A DNA stretch of 64,000 nt, taken from the NCBI GenBank assembly GCA_025531455.1, contig JAMYHL010000122.1, forward strand, positions 1 through 64,000. The letters are read 5' to 3'. The stretch's first letter is position 1. Each line of letters starts with the position of its first letter. The stretch is from Apiotrichum sp. Y4204 (lineage: Eukaryota; Basidiomycota; Tremellomycetes; Trichosporonales; Trichosporonaceae). The notes below the pieces were generated by a model. It searched no databases, was not told where the DNA came from, and saw only the letters and a list, made by a program, of their open reading frames with translations. Shown here one piece after another: positions 56,305 through 64,000 of this stretch. The translations under genes and the position numbers were made by a program.

Positions 56305-57377
56305 TGTCCTCGGCAAGGTGTAGATCTGAGAGGCTGTGAGGCTGCGAGGCTGTGGTCCTCGTGGACGGAATAGCCTGTAAGAGAGAATTATTGATGCGGT
56401 GCGCCGTGTTGAGTGTTCGAGAATGGGTGACGCGTGCAGACGCGGGTTTTGGTTGGTGGCAAAATGGTGCAACAAACTGATCGGGGCGATAAGGTTGAGA
56501 GAAACACAAGGACTGCGGAGCACCAGAGTGGGCCAGAGCGGGCCAGAGCGCCAGAGCGGTGCCCACACAACGTCCAACATCCGACCGAAGCGACCTAATT
56601 CGATTCAGTTGATAAGCGAGAGAGGGGGGTGTTGGAAGATGCGCAGAGGGGCAGAGATTGCAGAGACCTCGGCCCAAGTGATCCACTCTACACAGAGACC
56701 AACAGATGACGACGGTCCTGGCAGAGGGGATGATACCAAACCTGATGATGATGACCTAGGCAATAATGATCATTGATTGTCAGAGTACCCTGATCCCACT
56801 CCCCCCTCTCCCCTGCATCTTCTGCTCGTCTGGCCGCATCTGGACCTATTTTGGAACGTATCCGAGCCGACGGAGAGCATCACGCGGTGCAGGGTCGTCG
56901 TGCTGCAAATGCTGACGCTGACGCTGACGGCCGTTGAGCAACAAGCCGACCCTGTGTGTCGGTGTGCATCACGTCATTCCTCACTGCTGCAGTCATGCAG
57001 CTCTTGTGGGTTCACCGCCACCTTGTGGTCTTGTTATCAAGGAGGACATGGAGGCCGCGCGCCACTGCTCCTGCTGCTGCGATACTGCTTTGCATCACGA
57101 CCACAAACAACAGACGCTCCGTACATTTTCATCTCTTTCTCATTCTCGACTGCAACACACAAGAGAGAACATCGGAAAAGCCAACAACCATAGTGAACTC
57201 GCCAGATCGCCAAGTCAAGTCGTTGTCACCTTTGGGTAACACATTACTGAAATTGCACCACATACATACCACGCACTCTTTCGCACTCGCCGTAATCGAT
57301 CGGATATCCTTTACCCCGCACCTCCCCCTCCTCCGACGACGACAAGGCGGCGGGCAAAGTACCTCTTTGAACACACA
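56305..57377. promoter_or_regulatory. divergent intergenic region between the unknown gene and ATG26
   Basis: This 1.07-kb interval contains the promoters of two divergent genes. It includes GGGCCAGAGCG-type degenerate repeats at 56526-56560. No coding region is supported. Confidence 0.5.
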
Positions 57378-60300
57378 ATGGCCAACAACCCACCTGGAAC
57401 ACCAACTCCTCGAGCCGCACAATCCTCATCCACCACACTCAACTCGTACTTTCCTCCTTTTGAATCACCTGCCGCCACCAACAATACGGCGGCGCCCACG
57501 AACCCTGTTGTTGCGCATGGGGACTGCTCGCCACCGCCCCCGCCAAGCTATGGATACGATCATCTTGACCATTCTCAACCGTTCCAGCCGTGCATAGGGA
57601 CGTTACAGGCAATCATTGGCGTTGAGACACCACAGGCTTCGATATCAACCCTCCCTGCGCCTAGCTCCGCTCTGACCTCCACCGCAACCACCATTCTGAA
57701 CGAAGATCTCATTCCAAGCGCGTCAGGCACTGGCGTCTTGTCCTGCGAACAACTCCCTCGACTGGCATCTCCACCTTTGCTTTCCACACCTCCATTCGCA
57801 AAGTCCCCCACTGCTGCCGCTCTGCCAGACGTCGGGGAGAGCTCTCAGGCCCCGATCTTGAACGATCTCCCACAATCCCAATCACAGCCGCAGTCCCCTC
57901 CGTCGCTATCAATCCACACCGACATGCAGGATGTGTCACAGGTCGAGTCGCCGTTCATGGCCGAGCCGCGTCCGGCAGTCGGCGAGGCAGCCACAGTCGA
58001 CTCACCCGCTACCTACATGGGAGCTGGCGACAGCCTCGAGACACCAAAGGCAGAGAACCCGGGGTTCTCAAGTCGCCAACCCACCTTGAGGACCACTGCC
58101 GAGCCCACGTTGACAGAGGCTGCCGAACCTCGCTCAGAAGCGCCTCCCACTCGCGCCCGCTCGGCAAGTCGCGGCCTCAGCCGCCAGAACAATACGAGCA
58201 CATCACGGCCTCCTTATCGGTCGCATCGCTCGCACGTGTTTAGCAGACAGGCCTCACTCCGCGACGAACAGGAGCCGACAATGGGATCGGTGAGTCAGGC
58301 GCGGTCGCCCGCATAAATGTGATGACACAGAGCTGATCATCCTTTCTTCGCCACCCATTATCGTCCCCTTGCCACCCAATGTCGTCATCTATCTAAACGT
58401 TGTGCGTTGAAAAACACACATGCACTTGGTCCACCAGATCCGAATGGGCACGTCCGCCCTCGTGTCCGCCCTCACGGCCTTACCTTGGGAGGGTGAGACA
58501 GACGAGGAGGCCTCCTCCGTTGGAGATGATAGCGACCTCCCGACGAATGACGGAGATCGGATGGTGCGCTCTAGCATACTGCCATCGCGCCCCGCAAGTA
58601 AGCACCTTGCTGATGGGGATATCGCTGACTGAAGTGCCGACGATGCACTCGTCTCTCCACACGATCCGGCCGATGGAGACGGCTGGCCCGCCCTCGGGCT
58701 CTCCAACTGAACGCGTGTCGCCAAGGAAGCAGCAGCATCGCCTCTTACATTCCGATCTCCACTTCCCGTTTAGGGAGAACACCATCGCTAGACGGGCTCA
58801 GGCGCCTGGTAAGACTGAACTGTCTTATCAGTATGCCGACGAGGAGGAAAACGACAGTGTCCTCGCTGATTTACCTCTCGAAAGGCATGCCGTACAGCCA
58901 ACAGACACGGAGAGCGAGGCTGAAGAAAAGCGCCATCGCAGCGCAAGACTCGCTGCTCGGCTACAAGACGTGTTTGGGCTTAAGGAGGAAGAGGAAGTCC
59001 TGGAGGAAATGACATGCTGGTTGTTAAGGAGTGTCAGTGAGTATGGCCGGATGACGTCTTGTTTCGCTCGATGCTTACACTCTAGTGCTGAAAGGCTACA
59101 TGTTCTTGACACCGCGGCGGATCTGCTTCTTTGCGCGCTTGGCGGACGACGAGAGTGCTGTGATCAAAAGCGGACCGCTATGGAAGAAATCATCACGTAC
59201 CAAGCTCAGCACCAAATTCTGGTTTCTGCTGCGCAACGACGTGCTGTCGTGGTATGAGAGCTCAAGTGTGGGTACCCAACAGTTGCTGGCACTGACCTAC
59301 AGGATCCATACTTCCCCAAAGGCAACGTATCCTTGCAGTACGCGTCGAGCTGTGATTCTGTGGGCGGTGCCCGCTTCAAATTGCGGACATCTGAACGCAA
59401 CTACACTTTCACGGCCGACACCGAAGGGAACGCGGAAGAGTGGATACGGGTTCTCAACAAGGTGATCGACAAGCAGCAGCAAGAGGGCGAAACCGTGCGT
59501 CTCGTTATCCCTCTTGAAGCAGTGGTCGATATCGAGCGTGGGCCGTCCCTGGAGTTTGCAGAAACAATCGAAATCAAGGTCGTCGATGCCGAGGACTCTA
59601 TCTCCATTGGCAGTTACTTCTTCGCCTCGTTCCCGGACAACCAGTACGCATTCGAGGTGCTGCAAAAGCTGCTGGATAGTCGGCCAACCCCTGCTTTGCC
59701 CAAAGTGTCATCGGAAGCGACTCTGCATGGGCTTGATGACACGGCCAGTGAGCACACCATTCCTGCACGACCTAGCTCCTCGTCCTCGGGACACTATATC
59801 CCCAAGATTGGATCGATTCTTCGCCCGCTAGGCATTGGGGGAGATTCTAAGAGCGAGAGCCGTGTGCCTATTGCGGCGCCAAAGCGATCGAGACTGACTG
59901 ACCACTTTGATGAGGCCTCCGATGCCGATCATAGCGACCTGCAGTCTGACGAAGAATCAGACCGTGAGAAGAAGGGATATCCACCAAAGCAGACTGGTCC
60001 ACCTCCCCCCGGCATGGACCACCAACCGAGTAGTTGGCCCGGAAGCTGGATACGAAACCCTGCGGCCAAGCTATTTGGCACGTCACCAAGCTCCTCTGAT
60101 CGCAAGATGGAGAGTGCGAGACGCCGCCACCCCCCTCGCAAGACGCCGGTGGTCACCGAGGTCGTTGAACCAGCACTTAACTCCTCTGAGGACGATTTCA
60201 GTGAAAGTGACGGTGCAAGTACTCTGTCACCGAAGCGACGCTCGTTCTCAACAGAGGCGCTGCCAGGCGAGGATCCCATTGAGCACCAATTTCATAAATG

Positions 60301-62865
60301 CTTTGCGCTTCCTGAGCAGGAAGAGCTCATTGCACGTGCGTAGACGAAAGCCGAGAGTGGATGAGAATATATCTGACCTTGCAGACTTTTCCGGTAGCCT
60401 TTATCGAGTGCTTCCTGTTCACGGCCGGTTCTTCATCTCGACAAACTACTTTTGCTTTCGTTCGTCAGCTTTGCTCTACAAGACACGGGTGAGTCGATTG
60501 GACTGTCACAATTCCATAACATTCTAACCTCTCAGATGCTCGTACCGATCAGAGAGCTTTACGGGATGAAGGCTCAGAAGGCGTTCCGGTTTGGACACTC
60601 GGGACTGATTGTTATAATCAAGGGCTATGAGGAGCTCTTCCTCGAGTTCTCATCAAGCAAGCGTCGTAATGAGTGCATGGACCTGCTACAAGACCGTATG
60701 GCGGCTATTCGTAAGGAGGCAATTCCGCTCAACGCTGGTCCAACACCGCGCGAAGCGAGGATTGTCGAGGACTTGGACGAACTCTCCCGGAGCGGCCCGT
60801 TGGCCTCGTCGCCGCTCTTCAATTCAGCCACTTCATCCCTCCTCGATTTCAAGCCTGAGCCCATGAAGATTGTCTGCCTCACCATCGGAAGTCGCGGTGA
60901 TGTGCAGCCATACATTGCCCTTTGCAAGGGTTTGCAAGAGGAAGGCCACACGACCGTCATTGCGTCGCATGGCGAATACCGCGAATGGGTTGAAGGGGTA
61001 AGTCGAAGCACACTTCATTTTGTCCTGACTTGCAGCACGGAATCGGCTTCGAGAGTATCGGCGGCGACCCAGCAGAGCTGATGCAGCTTTGCGTCGATAA
61101 TGGCATGTTCACAGTCTCCTTCCTTAAAGAGGGTCTCCAGAAGGTATGAGCTTTTGCAGTGACGTGTGAATTGACGCCAGTTCCGAGTTTGGCTCGACGA
61201 TCTGCTCATGTCCTCTTGGGAGGCCTGCCAGGGTGCACAGATGCTAATCGAGTCTCCGAGCGCAATGGCGGGCATTCACATTGCCGAGGCTCTGCGTATT
61301 CCGTACTACCGCGCCTTCACAGTGAGCCGTTCCCCGTCATAATTCATCAGCTAACAGAAGATGCCATGGTCACGAACACGCGCATACCCGCAAGCATTTG
61401 CCGTACCCGAGCACAAACGAGGGGGAAGCTACAACTACATGACCTATGTCATGTTTGACCAAATCTTCTGGCATTCAATCTCGGGCCAGATTAACCGCTG
61501 GAGACGGAATACCCTGCACCTAGATGCTACCAACCTAGACAAGATGCAGGCTGACAAGGGTATGTTGCCAGACGGCCTCAGGCCAAGCTAACGACAGTGC
61601 CCTTCCTGTACAACTTTTCGCCAACCGTAGTGCCTGCACCTCTCGACTGGCCGGAGTGGATCCATGTCACTGGTGAGTTGCCTTTGAGATGTCAGTCCTG
61701 ACAACAGGGTATTGGTTCCTAGACCATGCCGACGAACACAAACACAAGGAGTGGCAAGCACCCCCTGATCTAGTCCAGTTTATCGAGGCAGCCCACGCGC
61801 GAGGCCAGAAGGTCGTCTATATGTGGGTTGGCCGCTTCGAAATCTCCACTGACATCAGCGGTTTTGGCTCGATCGTCGTTTCCGACCCTCAGGAAATGAC
61901 GCGCTGCGTCGTCGAGGCTGTTGTGCGGTCTGGAGTATGCGCGGTTCTCTCGAAAGGCTGGTCTGACCGTGGTAAACGTAAGGGCGAGCCACCCGAGATG
62001 TCCAGCGCAGAAGGCGCAGACGGGATCAAGTATCCTGACAGCATCTAGTAGGTCAACGAGGGTAAGCGCAAGTAATGCTAACCGACAGCCCCATTGACTC
62101 GATTGACCACTCATGGCTATTCCCCAGGATCGACGCGGCCTGCCACCATGGTGGTGCAGGAACGACTGGTGCCAGTCTGCGCGCAGGACTCCCCACCATT
62201 ATCAAACCTTTCTTTGGCGACCAAGAGTTCTGGGCTGAACGATGCGAGAGTCTTGGTGTGGGGTCCGCTATCCGCAACCTCACAATCGAGGAGCTCACAC
62301 ACGCGCTCGTCCAGGCCACCCAGAACGAGCGCCAGGTGTTCAAGGCCAGGGCTGTAGGGGAGGACATACGACGGGTAAGTCGACAGGATGCCTCCAGGGA
62401 AAGGCTAACCGTGATCAGGAACATGGCGTCCAGCGTGCCATCGAGTGCATTTATCGCGATCTTGAATACGCGAAATCGTTGATAAAGCCTCCATCGTCTC
62501 GGGCCCCCAGTCTACCTGAAAGGGTGCTGTCAAAGGCATCTAGTGGACACAGGCGTGTTCGGAGCAGCATTTCCCAAGTCTTTTCTGGATCAGAGCGTGA
62601 CCTCTCTGATGAGAGCTGGAGTGTGGTATCTGACTCGGGTCGGGCGAGTCGCGGAGCGTCCCCTGTCCGCTCGCCAAGTCATTCGCGGACGGGGAGTGTT
62701 GCGTCCAATGTCTCCAGCAAAAGCATCAGCGGGCCAGGCAATGCCGACGATGACGCGAGCTCCAAGTCGCACAGGAGTTTGCCTGGTATCGGGAAACTCG
62801 TTGACCGTCTCGACCACCTCTTTACTGGCAGCTCCGAGAAGCTGTCCGGCCATTCATCATCGTGA
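57378..62865 (+). CDS. ATG26: sterol 3-beta-glucosyltransferase, Atg26/UGT51 family
   Basis: Fifteen exons: 57378-58289, 58438-58597, 58635-59036, 59086-59267, 59303-60335, 60385-60488, 60536-60997, 61036-61143, 61181-61321, 61358-61559, 61598-61672, 61708-61822, 61859-62047, 62089-62374 and 62419-62865. The product is 1,605 residues, close to the family norm in Tremellomycetes. Order: a 300-residue disordered N terminus, a GRAM domain with [15 protein letters not shown] near 495, a PH domain ([20 protein letters not shown]), a second GRAM ([20 protein letters not shown] near 893), and a GT-B glycosyltransferase from [20 protein letters not shown] (about 1036) to the UDP-sugar box [19 protein letters not shown] (about 1381). 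It transfers glucose from UDP-glucose to ergosterol at membranes, targeted by the GRAM/PH lipid-binding part. A 36-nt in-frame, stop-free intron at 61823-61858 interrupts the [14 protein letters not shown] motif. Reading it through would insert 12 residues and is probably wrong. Confidence 0.95.
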
Positions 62866-63067
62866 TGGGAATTCAATCAGCAGATGTTGCGGAAACACAG
62901 GCGCCCAACGGTAGTGTTAATGTGATTAGAGTAAAGTACCTTATCCTGTCTCTGTGTTGTATGTGGGTATCGTGATGCATACTTCTCCATCCTTGGCGCG
63001 CAGATCCCGGCCGGTAGGGAAGGATTGCACCGTAGTCCCGCGCGCCGTCTACGTTGTTGCCGTTTGT

Positions 63068-63786
63068 TTACTCGTCGGCCTCGGCGGCCTCCTTCTTTTG
63101 GCGAGCGAGCTGCTTCATACGGTGAATGTAGCTGGTTGTCAGTTTGTGGCTCGCTCTGCTCGCGCAGCTCGCGGAGCTCCAAGTACGTACTCGTCGTACT
63201 GGCACTTCTCGTAGACGTGGCGCTCGTCCTCGCACTTCCATGGCAAGTAGTTCTCCTTGTGCCTGCAGATGTTCAAGGGGATAAGGAGTCTGCGGTGTGA
63301 GCGGGGTTCTGGGGAGAGAACAGCAAGATTGAATGTGGGCCACGGAGCAGCCAAACGTGAGCGGAGAACGAGATCCCAATTCTGGTCATGACAGACGTGG
63401 TTTATCTCCCATGTCGCCCATCTCCGTCCATTCAGTTCGGGTTGCAGTGCACCCCCGCCCAACAGGGGCAGATCCGCAGATCGGAGACGACGGAGACGCA
63501 ATATTGTCTGCCTTGTATCGCGGATTCAAGGCAAGTTGCCCATTCAGCCCACCAGTCTGCTAGCGGAGCGGGACACTGCGTCGTCCTACTCCAAGCCTCG
63601 CGCGGACATCAATCACGAGTGCGCCGAGATATCCCCTCTCGCCTCCCTCCCCTCCCATTCTCAGATCCTCAGACATCTCCCATCCCTCCACGATCCAGAT
63701 ACTAACGCGGAGCACTGATCACGCCATCCAAGCGGCAGGCGCGCGGCAGCCATCTCGGTCTCGGACGCGGTGTTTGCGGACGCCAT
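63068..63786 (-). CDS. NDUFB7: NADH:ubiquinone oxidoreductase subunit NDUFB7 (complex I B18 subunit)
   Basis: Exons 63786-63707, 63289-63191 and 63131-63068 give 80 residues. The start is MASANTASETEMAAARLPLG. The twin CX9C motifs, CSALLIPLNIC and CEDERHVYEKC, define a CHCH-fold protein that is oxidised by the Mia40 pathway in the intermembrane space, where this accessory subunit docks on the membrane arm of complex I. YLPWKCEDERHVYEKC is diagnostic. The first CX9C motif is built across the 417-nt first intron, so a caller that misses exon 1 would lose it. The gene is convergent with ATG26, 202 bp apart. Confidence 0.94.
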
Positions 63787-64000
63787 CGTGTTCGTGCTCG
63801 TTCGGGGAAATCGGAAAGTCGGGGGTCGGCGGGTGGGGGTCGGTGTGTGCCAAGGCAGATATCAATCTATCTAGCTCGCGAGCGGATGTCCGAGGTACAC
63901 TAGTACTATACACCGAGATGGTGATGGCGGCCTGCCTGGTGGTGGAGGAGCGGGTGTGTGATACGGGCAGCATGAATGGGCGGAGAGGGGCGCGGGGCCT
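63787..64000. promoter_or_regulatory. upstream region of NDUFB7
   Basis: The last 214 bases lie upstream of NDUFB7 and must include its promoter. No gene is apparent before the window ends. Confidence 0.4.

Noticed and set aside
61689..62048. Continuous frame through 61823-61858 in ATG26
   Set aside because: Reading through would put 12 extra residues into the highly conserved [14 protein letters not shown] motif; splicing the 36-nt GT-AG intron restores it.
1..64000. CRISPR arrays, bacterial operons, transposase or reverse transcriptase genes
   Set aside because: The genome is eukaryotic, no regularly spaced repeats of the right size occur, and no frame has the motifs of these proteins.

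Overview
This is a gene-bearing window from a fungal nuclear genome, almost certainly a basidiomycete yeast of the Tremellomycetes and most likely order Trichosporonales. The reasons are short GT-AG introns (mostly 31-55 nt, many ending in a CTGAC..AG-type branch/acceptor), GC-rich coding sequence, fungal-type complex I and ribosomal proteins, an Atg26-type GRAM-PH-GRAM sterol glucosyltransferase, and an intronless F-box-like protein of a kind I associate with Trichosporonales. The order-level call is inference. All exon structures below were assembled by hand from splice signals and reading-frame continuity; no transcript data were available.

Layout. 1-5 kb: a small secreted, Kex2-type, ten-cysteine protein (+) and the nucleolar MIF4G/MA3 protein Sgd1/NOM1 (-). 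6-14 kb: a 2,608-residue coiled-coil protein with a She3-like N terminus and a very long repeat-rich disordered tail (+). 14.2-17.4 kb: a CCDC43-like protein and a triose-phosphate-translocator family carrier (both -). 17.4-22.5 kb: gene-poor. 22.5-28.5 kb: ribosomal protein uL13, a bacterial-type zinc alcohol dehydrogenase, tRNA-Gly(GCC), and a Tfc7/YNL108C-like histidine phosphatase. 28.5-34.7 kb: a second gene-poor stretch with homopolymers and minisatellites. 34.8-46.9 kb: the F-box-like protein, complex I subunit NDUFA5, the DNA-repair nuclease FAN1, eL32, and an N-terminal protein methyltransferase (NTMT1/Tae1 type). 47-51.6 kb: mostly non-coding, but with the 25-residue eL41 gene, whose start codon is split by an intron. 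51.6-63.8 kb: a DUF2828/vWA protein, RNase P/MRP subunit Pop5, an unrecognised conserved-looking protein, Atg26 sterol glucosyltransferase, and complex I subunit NDUFB7.

The genes do not form a cluster with one function. Most are housekeeping: ribosome (uL13, eL32, eL41), ribosome and RNA maturation (Sgd1, Pop5), complex I (NDUFA5, NDUFB7), DNA repair (FAN1), lipid modification (Atg26) and protein N-terminal methylation. The accessory-looking items are the secreted cysteine-rich protein, the alcohol dehydrogenase, the giant repeat protein and the F-box-like protein. One architectural trend stands out: most introns are about 31-55 nt, but unusually long ones (198-417 nt) sit in the ribosomal-protein and complex I genes, and one of them carries a duplicated hairpin.
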